A stretch of 64,000 bases of DNA from JAWMQL01 sp033283165 (GTDB lineage: Bacteria; Pseudomonadota; Gammaproteobacteria; Pseudomonadales; Halieaceae), in NCBI GenBank assembly GCA_033283165.1, contig JAWMQL010000007.1, forward strand, positions 186,001 to 250,000, read 5' to 3'. The notes under the pieces were generated by a model. That model was not told where the DNA came from and did not search any database. It saw nothing but the letters and a program-made list of their open reading frames with translations. The stretch's first letter is position 1. Every line of letters begins with the position of its first letter. This document shows positions 24,496-32,446 of this stretch, one piece after another. The position numbers were made by a program, and so were the translations under genes.

Positions 24496-26595
24496 GTGAC
24501 GGCGCCGGGACAGGGCAAGGACGGGCCGATCTCCCCCGGGGATTTCCAGTCGGCGACTATCGCGCCAACCTCCTTCGAGCCCCTGGGCGCCGACCAGCAA
24601 CCCCGCAGGGGACCCCGCAATCCACGGCGCTGGGCCCTGGCGGCGGTTGCCACCGGGTTTGCCCTGGTCATGCTGTTCCTGTTCCTCGCCCGCCCGGTGG
24701 AGATCCGGGTGCAGGCGGACACCCCGGCCGAGGTTAATATCAGTGGCCTGTACCTGCCCTTCGGTGACCGCATCCTGATCCTGCCGGGAGAATATGCGCT
24801 GGCGGCCCGGGCCCCAGGCTATCACCCCCGCGAAGCCACCCTGGCAGTGGGCGACGGGGCCAACCAGGTGCTGGAGATCCAGCTGCGGCCCCTGCCGGGC
24901 CTGCTGGCCGTGAACAGTGAACCGGCCGGGGCCCGGGTGCTGGTCGATGGCGAGGCGATCGGCCAGACCCCCCTGGCGGACTACCGCCTCGAAGCGGGGA
25001 ACTACCGGCTGCGACTGGAACACCCGCGTTACCGGGCGTTGGAACAGGACCTGGCCATTACCGGCCGCGAGGTGCAGCAGACCCTGCAACTGGCCATGGA
25101 ACCGGCCTGGGCGGAGGTCAGTATCAGCAGCGCACCCAGCGGGGCGCAAATCCTGGTCGACGGGGAGGCCATGGGCACCACCCCCGCGACCCTGGAACTG
25201 CTGGAGGGCGAGCGCCAGTTGATCCTGCAGAAGGCGGATTTCGCCGACCTGCACAGCGACCTGACCATCGTCGCCGGCGAGCCGCTGGCGCTGGACTCGC
25301 TGGCCCTGCAGCCGGCCGCCGGACGGCTGGAACTGAGCAGCCGCCCCAGCGGCGCCAATGTCACCCTGGACGGTGAATTCCAGGGCCAGACCCCGCTGAC
25401 CCTGGAGTTGACGCCCGCCCGCAGCCACCAGGTCGCCGTGTTCAAGCCCGGCTACCGCCGCCACAGCGACAGCCTGCAGCTGGCCGCCGGCGAGGTGTTG
25501 GCGCAGGACATCACCCTGCAGCCCCGGCTGGGCGAGGTGGAGTTCCGTATCTCCCCCCCGCAGGCGACCCTGCGCATCAACGGCCGGCCGGTCGGTCAGG
25601 GCCCGCAGACCCTGTCCCTGCCGGCGTTTGAACACCGCGTCGAGGTGGTCCTGGATGGCCACGCCAGCGTCCAGCGCCGGGTGACCCCACGGCCCGGGCT
25701 GCAGCAACTGGTGGCGGTCGAACTGCAGACTGTGGAACAGGCCCGGATGGCCAATATCCCGCCGGAGATCACCACCTCGGTGGGCCAGACCCTGTTGTTG
25801 TTCAAGCCCGAGGACAGCCCCCGCAACCAGTTCACCATGGGCGCCTCCCGGCGCGAGCCGGGGCGCCGCGCCAACGAGGTGTTGCGCCCGGTGGAACTGC
25901 GCCGCATGTTCTACCTGCAGACCACCGAGGTCACCAACGCCCAGTTCCGCCTGTTCCAGGCCAACCACGATTCGGGCCAGGTGGAGAGCAACAGCCTCAA
26001 CCGCGAGCACCAGCCCGCGGTGCAGGTGAGCTGGCAACAGGCGGCCCAGTTCTGCAACTGGCTCAGTCGCCGGGAAGGCCTGCCGCCCTTCTATCAACAG
26101 ACCCAGGGCATTGTCACCGGCTTCAACCCCGAGGCCACCGGCTACCGCCTGCCCACCGAGGCGGAGTGGGCCTGGGCGGCCCGGGTGCGGGGCGAGGAGT
26201 TGCTGCGGTTCCCCTGGGGCGACGAGTTCCCGCCGGACAAGGTCGTGGGCAACTATGCCGACAACACCTCGGCCTATGTCACCGGGCGCATCCTGAACGG
26301 CTACACCGACGGTCACGTGACTACCGCCACGGTGGCCTCCTTCCCGCCCAACCACAACGGCCTGTACGACATGGGCGGTAACGTGGCGGAATGGGTGAAC
26401 GATGTGTACAGCATTCCCCCGGCCAACAGCCCCCTGCAGGTTGACCCCCTGGGGGCCCAGTCGGGGGACAATTTCGTGATCCGCGGCGCCGGCTGGGCCC
26501 AGAGCAAGCTGGCCGAGCTGCGCCTGTCTTTCCGCGATTATGGGCAAGCCGGTCGCGATGACGTAGGATTCCGGATAGCCCGTTACGCGGAGTAG
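24496..26595 (+). CDS. Bitopic PEGA-repeat protein with SUMF1/FGE-like domain
   Basis: A 699-residue protein with a GTG start directly after the preceding stop. Cytoplasmic residues 1-45 contain PTSFE; one helix spans 46-65; then come PEGA repeats starting near residues 135, 205, 277 and 346 (SEPAGARVLVDGEAIGQTPL, SSRPSGANVTLDGEFQGQTP). A formylglycine-generating-enzyme-like (SUMF1) domain follows from about 420 to the end (TTEVTNAQFRLF, YRLPTEAEWAWAARV, MGGNVAEWVND, GFRIARY). The paired cysteines that true sulfatase-modifying enzymes use are missing from the C-terminal segment, so I expect a binding, not catalytic, fold. The periplasmic location follows from the single helix and basic tail. 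Confidence 0.88.
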   Translation: MTAPGQGKDGPISPGDFQSATIAPTSFEPLGADQQPRRGPRNPRRWALAAVATGFALVMLFLFLARPVEIRVQADTPAEVNISGLYLPFGDRILILPGEYALAARAPGYHPREATLAVGDGANQVLEIQLRPLPGLLAVNSEPAGARVLVDGEAIGQTPLADYRLEAGNYRLRLEHPRYRALEQDLAITGREVQQTLQLAMEPAWAEVSISSAPSGAQILVDGEAMGTTPATLELLEGERQLILQKADFADLHSDLTIVAGEPLALDSLALQPAAGRLELSSRPSGANVTLDGEFQGQTPLTLELTPARSHQVAVFKPGYRRHSDSLQLAAGEVLAQDITLQPRLGEVEFRISPPQATLRINGRPVGQGPQTLSLPAFEHRVEVVLDGHASVQRRVTPRPGLQQLVAVELQTVEQARMANIPPEITTSVGQTLLLFKPEDSPRNQFTMGASRREPGRRANEVLRPVELRRMFYLQTTEVTNAQFRLFQANHDSGQVESNSLNREHQPAVQVSWQQAAQFCNWLSRREGLPPFYQQTQGIVTGFNPEATGYRLPTEAEWAWAARVRGEELLRFPWGDEFPPDKVVGNYADNTSAYVTGRILNGYTDGHVTTATVASFPPNHNGLYDMGGNVAEWVNDVYSIPPANSPLQVDPLGAQSGDNFVIRGAGWAQSKLAELRLSFRDYGQAGRDDVGFRIARYAE

Positions 26596-26598
26596 TGC

Positions 26599-26856
26599 AT
26601 GAGAAATACCTGTCTGTCACTGTTACTGATCCTCCTGGGCGGCCTGCCCGGCGCCGCCGCCCTGGCCCAACAGGATGCGGAACCGCCGCCGGCGGACGAG
26701 GCGGTGACAAGCGAAGCCGGGACGGGGCAGGCGCAGCCAGAAGCCGACGAGCCGGAGGACGCTCCGCCTGAGCGCGATGACGACTCCCCCTTTGACTACC
26801 AGGCCTCGGAGCAGATTTCCGAGGACCTGTCGGTCTCCTTCCCGGTGGACATATAG
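26599..26856 (+). CDS. Small acidic secreted protein
   Basis: An 85-residue protein with a signal peptide (LSLLLILLGGLPGAAALA) and an intrinsically disordered, strongly acidic mature part rich in Glu, Asp, Pro and Ala. It ends in an ordered-looking tail, YQASEQISEDLSVSFPVDI. GGAG lies upstream of the ATG. Placement 3 bases after the PEGA-SUMF1 gene and 8 bases before the proton-channel gene suggests a subunit or assembly peptide of the same machine. I do not know the family. Confidence 0.68.
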   Translation: MRNTCLSLLLILLGGLPGAAALAQQDAEPPPADEAVTSEAGTGQAQPEADEPEDAPPERDDDSPFDYQASEQISEDLSVSFPVDI

Positions 26857-26864
26857 GACCCGTC

Positions 26865-27662
26865 ATGAAAAACAGGATGTCATCGGAGTTCATCTACCAG
26901 CTGTTCGCCCTGCTCATCGCCGTGATCGTGGTGCACGCGGTCTACGTGGGGGCGATCCGCCCCAGCGCCGACGCCCAGATCAGGCACCAGATGGAGGTGC
27001 AGGCCGCGGGCGGTGACCCGACCACCGAGCGCAGCCTGGCGGTGGTCATCCGCGATTTCGAACAGGAAGCCTGTTTCATCCTGCTGATCTGGGCCCTGGC
27101 GATCATGGGCTACAAGGGTCGCCGTACCCTGCAGGAGCAGGCCATCCTGGAGCGCGCCCTGCTGGAAATCCCCGAGGGCACCAGCGTCCTGCCCGAGGAC
27201 GCGCGGGAATACAGTCGCTCGCTCGAGGCCCTGCCTCCCGTTGAACAGGATTTCCTGCTGCCGCGCACCCTGTTGTCCGCCCTGCAGCGCTTCGCCACCA
27301 CCGGCTCCATCCAGGCGGTGTCAGACACCATCAAGGAGAGCTGCGAGGTGGAATCGGACCGGCTCGACTCGGAGCTGTCCATGGTCCGTTACATCGCCTG
27401 GGCCATTCCCTCGATCGGGTTTATCGGCACCGTGCGCGGTATCGGCGACGCCCTGGGCCAGGCCTACAAGGCCGTGGAGGGAGACATTTCCGGCGTCACA
27501 GTCAGCCTGGGGGTGGCCTTCAACAGCACCTTCGTGGCCCTGGTGCTGAGTATCATCATCATGTTCTGCCTGCACCAGCTGCAGTTGTCCCAGGAACGAC
27601 TGGTGCTGGACACCCAGCGCTACGCCGACCGGCGCCTGCTGCGCCACCTGGTGGCCCACTGA
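26865..27662 (+). CDS. MotA/TolQ/ExbB-family proton channel subunit
   Basis: A 265-residue inner-membrane protein. Helices lie at about 9-31 (IYQLFALLIAVIVVHAVYV), 69-83, 176-196 and 211-235. The last two carry the family core AWAIPSIGFIGTVRGIGDAL and VTVSLGVAFNSTFVALVLSI. In MotA, TolQ and ExbB these helices form a pentamer around a dimer of partner helices and turn ion flow into movement. The partner (ExbD, TolR or MotB) normally supplies a membrane aspartate; here the two vWA proteins downstream carry one. The N-terminal extension with its own helix is longer than in TolQ. Overlaps the next start by one base (TGATG). Confidence 0.88.
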   Translation: MKNRMSSEFIYQLFALLIAVIVVHAVYVGAIRPSADAQIRHQMEVQAAGGDPTTERSLAVVIRDFEQEACFILLIWALAIMGYKGRRTLQEQAILERALLEIPEGTSVLPEDAREYSRSLEALPPVEQDFLLPRTLLSALQRFATTGSIQAVSDTIKESCEVESDRLDSELSMVRYIAWAIPSIGFIGTVRGIGDALGQAYKAVEGDISGVTVSLGVAFNSTFVALVLSIIIMFCLHQLQLSQERLVLDTQRYADRRLLRHLVAH

Positions 27663-28921
27663 TGAGCGTGGCCCTGCTGGACACCAATGACAGTAACCTG
27701 CAGCTGTGGCAGCAGGGCGAGGCCCTCTCCAGTCCCGGCTATGCCCTGCTGGAGGGCAGCGGCTACCGCTTCGGACAGGCCGCCCGGGCCGCCGCGCGCC
27801 TGCGCCCGCGGGAGGTCAATACCCGTTTCTGGTGGCAGCTCAGCACCGAGCCCCTGCAACCCGCCCTGGGACCGGCGCGGCACACCGCGGACCTGGTTCA
27901 CGCCCACCTGCAGGACCTGCACCGGGAGGGCGGCGAGCCCGGGGAAGTCCTGCTGGCGGTATCCGGCAGCGCCCAGCGGGACCAGCTGGCCCTGCTGCTG
28001 GGCATCGTCGGGCAATGCCCGTTCCAGGCGGTGGGCCTGGTCAATCGCAGCGTCGCCCTGGCCAGCCGCTACGGTGTCGCCGGGCCCGGCTTTCACCTGG
28101 AAATCCAGCTGCACCAGGCGGTACTGTCGGAACTCGCCGTGCAGGATGACCGGGTCGAGTTGCGGCGCGCCCTGCCCCTGCCGGGCTGTGGCATGCTGCA
28201 GCTGCAGGAACGCCTGGTGGAAGTGATCGCCGCGGCCTTCATTCGCCAGACCCGCTTTGATCCCCGGCGCCAGGCCGCCACCGAACAGCAACTGTACGAC
28301 GCCCTGCCGGCGGCGCTGGCGCGACTGGCGGACAGCACCGAGAGCAACATCGAGATCAACGGCTACCGGGCCCGGGTTTCCGCGGCCGAGTTGCGGCCGG
28401 CCGGGGAACGCCTGTTCCGCGCTGTCCGCGAGGGCATGGGCGCAGCGGACGCTGGCGGGCAACTGCTCGCGGATCCGCTGGCGGGCCTGCTGCCTGGCCT
28501 GGACCAGGAGCTGCCCGGTATCGAGGTGCTGTCCGGCGATGCGCTGTACCAGGCGGTGAGCGCCCACGGTGACAGCCTGGTGGAGCGCACCGAGGCCCTC
28601 AACCTGGTGACCAGCCTGCCCCGGCAGCGAGGCGCGGACGCCGATCCGGCGCCCCCCGCGGCGACCAGTCCGGAACCCGATCCCGCCAGCCACATCCTGC
28701 TGGGCAGCGTTGCCAGGCCGCTGCTGGCGGCGGGTACGCCCCTGCCCTGCGGTTGCGAACTGTTCCTGGACCGCGGGCTCTGGTGGCTGCGCGGCTCCTG
28801 CGCCGCGGAAGTGCGGATCAACGGCGAACCCTGGCGGGCTGACCGGGCCCTGACCAGCGGCGACACACTGGCCCTGCCCGGCGCGGGCCAGGCGCAGTTG
28901 ATCGAGGTGGATTCGGGGTAG
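27662..28921 (+). CDS. Actin/Hsp70-fold-like protein with FHA-like C terminus
   Basis: A 419-residue cytoplasmic protein with no signal or membrane segment. The N-terminal two thirds have the order of an actin/Hsp70/FtsA-type ATPase: a phosphate-1-like ALLDTNDSNLQLW at residues 4-16, GEVLLAVSGSAQRDQLALLL, and AVGLVNRSVALASRYG, the place where Hsp70 and FtsA have their second phosphate loop region. Key glycines are not all conserved, so nucleotide binding is uncertain. Residues about 340-419 (ILLGSVARPLLAAGTPLPCG, then VRINGEPWRADRALTSGDTL) resemble an FHA domain, which binds phosphothreonine peptides. Both calls are by eye and need structure prediction. Confidence 0.6.
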   Translation: MSVALLDTNDSNLQLWQQGEALSSPGYALLEGSGYRFGQAARAAARLRPREVNTRFWWQLSTEPLQPALGPARHTADLVHAHLQDLHREGGEPGEVLLAVSGSAQRDQLALLLGIVGQCPFQAVGLVNRSVALASRYGVAGPGFHLEIQLHQAVLSELAVQDDRVELRRALPLPGCGMLQLQERLVEVIAAAFIRQTRFDPRRQAATEQQLYDALPAALARLADSTESNIEINGYRARVSAAELRPAGERLFRAVREGMGAADAGGQLLADPLAGLLPGLDQELPGIEVLSGDALYQAVSAHGDSLVERTEALNLVTSLPRQRGADADPAPPAATSPEPDPASHILLGSVARPLLAAGTPLPCGCELFLDRGLWWLRGSCAAEVRINGEPWRADRALTSGDTLALPGAGQAQLIEVDSG

Positions 28922-28925
28922 GGCC

Positions 28926-30017
28926 ATGGCCAGGCGCTCACGGGGATTCACCACCTTCAACCTCAGCTTCCTGGACATCATGTCCTGCGGCTTTGGCGCG
29001 GTAGTGCTGGTATTCCTGATCATCGACCACTCTATCGAGGTCCAGTCGAAAGAGCTCAATCGGGACCTGCTGTCCGAGGTCAACCTGCTGGAGGAGGACA
29101 TTCGCGAGGGCGAGGAGGGCCTGGTACGCCTGCGCAACACCCTGTCCGAGCTGGATATGCAGATGGTGGAGGCCCAGGGCCTGGCCACCCGCATCAGCGA
29201 GGAAATCGAGCAGTATGAGGCCATGATCGAGGCCCTGCGCCGGGAGGGGTTCACCGACAGCTCCGATATCGAGGCGCTGAAGGCCGAGATCCGGTCGCTG
29301 GAAGAGGAACTCGAGAAACTGCGCCAGGCCGCCGAGGAAGACGGCGGCAAGAGCGCCCGCAGCTACGTCGGCGAGGGCAACCGCCAGTATCTCACCGGCC
29401 TGAACCTGGGCGGCAAGCGCATCGTCATCCTGCTGGACGTATCCTCCTCGATGCTGGCAGATCGCCTGGTGAACATCATCCGGCTGCGCAATATGGGCGA
29501 GGACATCCAGCGCCGGGCGGACAAGTGGAGCCGGGCGCTCAATACCGTGGAGTGGCTCACCGCCCAGCTGCCGATCAACGCCGACTTCCAGCTCATCACC
29601 TTCAATACCGAGGCCCGCTGGGCCCTGCCGGAGACGGCCGGCCAGTGGCTGGAGGTGGCCGACCAGGCGCGCCTGGACCAGCTGTCCGCCGGGCTGCGCG
29701 AGCTGGTGCCCAGCGGCGGCACCAGCCTGGAAAACGCCTTTGTGACCATGAACGAGCTGAGTCCCGCCCCGGACAACATCTTCCTGATCACCGACGGCCT
29801 GCCCACCCAGGGCAGCAAACCGCCGCGGGGCAGCAAGGTCTCCGGGGAGCAGCGCCGCAAGCTGTACCGCGAGGCGGTCAGGCAGCTGCCCTCCGGGGTG
29901 CCGGTGAACATCATCCTGGCGCCCATGGAGGGCGACCCCTGGGCCGCGTCGGAGTTCTGGCAGCTGGCCCAACTGACGCGGGGCACCCTGATCAGCCCCT
30001 CGAAGGACTGGCCGTGA
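28926..30017 (+). CDS. Membrane-anchored vWA protein with ExbD-like helix (A)
   Basis: A 363-residue protein. The N terminus (FNLSFLDIMSCGFGAVVLVF) is one membrane helix at 15-33 with Asp17 in the position of the ion-carrying aspartate of ExbD/TolR/MotB. Residues about 38-138 are a heptad-rich coiled coil (EIEQYEAMIEALRREGF, LEEELEKLRQAAEED). The von Willebrand factor A domain follows, with a complete metal site: D171, S173, S175 (ILLDVSSSM), T266 (SGGTSLENAF) and D290 (LITDGLP). The vWA part is predicted to be periplasmic, like the peptidoglycan-binding domain of MotB. A GGTAGGG site precedes the ATG. Overlaps the next gene by 4 bases. Confidence 0.88.
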   Translation: MARRSRGFTTFNLSFLDIMSCGFGAVVLVFLIIDHSIEVQSKELNRDLLSEVNLLEEDIREGEEGLVRLRNTLSELDMQMVEAQGLATRISEEIEQYEAMIEALRREGFTDSSDIEALKAEIRSLEEELEKLRQAAEEDGGKSARSYVGEGNRQYLTGLNLGGKRIVILLDVSSSMLADRLVNIIRLRNMGEDIQRRADKWSRALNTVEWLTAQLPINADFQLITFNTEARWALPETAGQWLEVADQARLDQLSAGLRELVPSGGTSLENAFVTMNELSPAPDNIFLITDGLPTQGSKPPRGSKVSGEQRRKLYREAVRQLPSGVPVNIILAPMEGDPWAASEFWQLAQLTRGTLISPSKDWP

Positions 30018-31018
30018 GACGCGGGGGCCGGCGCGCGCCGGAGGAATTTTCCCTGTCTTTCCTGGACGTTATCTGCTGCGGGTTCGGGGCGGTGATCCTG
30101 CTGCTCATGATCACCAAGACCGTGCAGCCGCAGATTATCGAGGCCTCCACCGTCAACCTGGAGGGCAAGGTGGCGAAGTTGCAGGAGCAGGTGTTCGAGA
30201 TCCGCGGCGAAACCCGGATTTTGAACCGCGACCTGAACGCAAAGCACGAACAGTTGTCAGAACATGAGGAGCGTATTGCGATCCTGCGGGGACTGCGGGC
30301 CAGCGTCAAATCGCGCCACGACAGTATCCAGGTCCAGCGCAATACCAACAGTATTATCGAGGACGAGCTGGCCATCGCCCGCCAGTCCCTGACCGAGGAG
30401 ATGAAGCGGCTGCTGGGCAGCCAGCACCAGTCGAAGAACAACCTGATTGGCGGTATCCCGGTGGACAGCGAGTACATCATCTTCATCATCGATACCTCGG
30501 GCTCCATGTTCTCCTACAGCTGGGAGCGCATGATCCAGGAACTGGAGGCGACCCTCAGTATCTACCCGGAGGTCAAGGGTATCCAGATCATGAACGACAT
30601 GGGTAATTACATGTTCAGCCGGTACCGGGGCGAGTGGATTCCCGACACCCCCAGCCGGCGCAAGATCATCATCCAGAACCTGCGCAACTGGAACGTGTTC
30701 TCCAACTCCAGCCCGGTGGAGGGCATCACCGCGGCGATTCGCACCTTTTACGACCCGGGCAAGAAAATCAGTATTTACGTGTTCGGGGACGAATTCACCG
30801 GCGAGTCCATTTCCCGGGTGGTGGAAACCATCGATCGCATCAACCGGGAGGATGCCAACGGCAATCGCATGGTGCGCATCCACGGCGTGGGCTTCCCGGT
30901 GCAGTTCATCCGGGCCGAGCACCTGCAAACCACCGGCATCCGGTTTGCTACACTGATGCGAGAGCTCGCGTATCGCAATGGAGGAACCTTTGTTGGCCTC
31001 AATGACTTCCGCCCCTGA
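30014..31018 (+). CDS. Membrane-anchored vWA protein with ExbD-like helix (B)
   Basis: A 334-residue paralogue of the preceding protein. GTG at 30014 overlaps the previous TGA. The helix FSLSFLDVICCGFGAVILLL spans about 16-33 with Asp18 aligned to Asp17 of protein A. A coiled coil covers about 40-140. The vWA domain has D160, S162 and S164 (FIIDTSGSM) and Asp259 (VFGDEFTG), while the middle threonine is replaced by serine-rich NSSPVEGI. The shared SFLD-x3-CGFGAV signature suggests the two form a heterodimer in the channel. The C-terminal extension differs from protein A. It ends inside the start of the next gene. Confidence 0.87.
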   Translation: MRRGGRRAPEEFSLSFLDVICCGFGAVILLLMITKTVQPQIIEASTVNLEGKVAKLQEQVFEIRGETRILNRDLNAKHEQLSEHEERIAILRGLRASVKSRHDSIQVQRNTNSIIEDELAIARQSLTEEMKRLLGSQHQSKNNLIGGIPVDSEYIIFIIDTSGSMFSYSWERMIQELEATLSIYPEVKGIQIMNDMGNYMFSRYRGEWIPDTPSRRKIIIQNLRNWNVFSNSSPVEGITAAIRTFYDPGKKISIYVFGDEFTGESISRVVETIDRINREDANGNRMVRIHGVGFPVQFIRAEHLQTTGIRFATLMRELAYRNGGTFVGLNDFRP

Positions 31019-31787
31019 GGCAAAAGCGGGGACCCTCCCCGCTTTTGTGCTGGCGCTGCTGCTGGCGCTGCTGGCCGGCTGCAGTGGCAACGAGGTGGTG
31101 GTTCAAGGCGAGTTCCCGGCGCCGCTGATGAACAGGCTGCCGGTGAAACTGGGGGTCTGGTACGACGAGGCTTTCACCGGCCACGAGTTCTTCGACGAAG
31201 CCAAGGGCCGCGAGGAATCCAGCTGGCTGGTAAAAACCGGCACGGCCCAGGTGCAGATGTGGGACACGCTGCTGGGCGGGATGTTCCAGGAACTGGTGCA
31301 CATGAAGGGCAGACCCGCCCCCGACCAGCTCAACCCGCTGGTGGACGCGGTATTGATTCCCAAGGTGGCCGAGCTGCAGTACGCCATCCCGGCCCACACC
31401 AATGTCAAGGTCTACGAGATCTGGATGCGCTACCATTTTGACCTGGTCACCACCCGGGGTGAGCCCATCGCCGACTGGAGCATGACCGCCTACGGCAAGA
31501 CTCCCACCGCCTTCATGCGCAGCGACGAGGCGGCCGTCAACCTGGCGGCGGTGGTCGCCCTGCGCGACGCCGGGGCCAATTTCGCCACCGGTTTCCAGAG
31601 GGTGCCCCAGGTGGCGCAATGGCTGAACGGGCGCCAGGGCAGCCCCGAGGCGCAGCCGCCCGCCGCCACCAGCCCGCCCGGTTCCACGACTGCGGCAACG
31701 CCCGACGAACCGGTACCGGGTGGCGAAACTCCGGTTGAGGTAACACCAGGCGACGCAACGGCCATGGCCGGGGAGGTCGAACCATGA
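30993..31787 (+). CDS. Lipoprotein of unknown function in the envelope operon
   Basis: A 264-residue lipoprotein (VLALLLALLAGC). Mature residues form a mixed domain (VKLGVWYDEAFTGHEFFD, VYEIWMRYHFDLVTTRGEPI) resembling small lipoproteins that sit under the outer membrane, then a Pro/Gly/Thr-rich disordered tail. The start is uncertain: GGAGG at 30980-30984 best serves the TTG codons at 30990/30993; ATGs at 30978 and 31002 are alternatives. The gene overlaps vWA protein B and has an ATGA overlap with the next lipoprotein gene. No family recognised. Confidence 0.8.
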   Translation: MASMTSAPEAKAGTLPAFVLALLLALLAGCSGNEVVVQGEFPAPLMNRLPVKLGVWYDEAFTGHEFFDEAKGREESSWLVKTGTAQVQMWDTLLGGMFQELVHMKGRPAPDQLNPLVDAVLIPKVAELQYAIPAHTNVKVYEIWMRYHFDLVTTRGEPIADWSMTAYGKTPTAFMRSDEAAVNLAAVVALRDAGANFATGFQRVPQVAQWLNGRQGSPEAQPPAATSPPGSTTAATPDEPVPGGETPVEVTPGDATAMAGEVEP

Positions 31788-32443
31788 TTCGCACACAGAT
31801 TACCCTGCCGCTGCTGGCGGCCCTGCTGGCGGGTTGCGTCAGCTCCACGGTGGACGAGATGGTGTTTAACGAACCGCTGGCCGGAATCGGTGACGCCTCG
31901 GTGGTGATCCTGGGGCGGCGCCATTCCAGCGATTACGAAACGGAATTTGATTTTATCCGCTGCGTGGGCGACCACATTGCGTCCCGGGACAGGAGCATCA
32001 CGGTGATTGACGAGCTGGACTTCGTCAACGCCCTCTATCCCTGGTTTGAACCGCGCACCGCGCCCATGCACCCCCAGGATATAGACCGCCTGATGCTGCA
32101 GGAGCCGGTGGCGCAGAAACTGGCCGAGCTGAAAACCGAATATATGATATGGATCGACGGCAGCACCCAGCGCACCAACTCCGCCGGCTCCATGACCTGC
32201 GGCATCGGTCCCGGCGGGGCGGGCTGTTTCGGCTTCGGCACCTGGGGCAACGACTCCAACTACGAGGCCACGATCTGGGATTTCACCGACCGCGCCGAAG
32301 TCGGCCGGGTCAACACCAGTGCCAGTGGACAGTCGTATATGCCGGCGGTGATTGTGCCGATCCCCATCATCGCGCCGGTACAGGGCACTGCCTGTGACGG
32401 CATCGGCGACCAATTGCTCGAATTCCTCTCCAGCGAGTACTAG
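31784..32443 (+). CDS. Lipoprotein of unknown function in the envelope operon (219 aa)
   Basis: A 219-residue lipoprotein (TLPLLAALLAGC, cysteine near residue 18). Mature parts include ASVVILGRRHSSDYETEFD, a conserved-looking central YMIWIDGSTQRTNS and a Gly/Cys-rich loop (MTCGIGPGGAGCFGFGTWG) with a possible disulfide. The overall pattern resembles lipoproteins with a small nucleotide-hydrolase-like or sensor domain, but I cannot name the family. Translationally coupled to its upstream neighbour (ATGA) and 3 bases before the protease gene. Confidence 0.78.
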   Translation: MIRTQITLPLLAALLAGCVSSTVDEMVFNEPLAGIGDASVVILGRRHSSDYETEFDFIRCVGDHIASRDRSITVIDELDFVNALYPWFEPRTAPMHPQDIDRLMLQEPVAQKLAELKTEYMIWIDGSTQRTNSAGSMTCGIGPGGAGCFGFGTWGNDSNYEATIWDFTDRAEVGRVNTSASGQSYMPAVIVPIPIIAPVQGTACDGIGDQLLEFLSSEY

Positions 32444-32446
32444 TCC

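Noticed and set aside
23476..26547. A 1023-residue open frame on the minus strand across the TPR and PEGA-SUMF1 genes
   Set aside because: It lies antisense to two proteins with clear domains, has no family match by eye and no ribosome site. Such frames are common opposite GC-rich genes.
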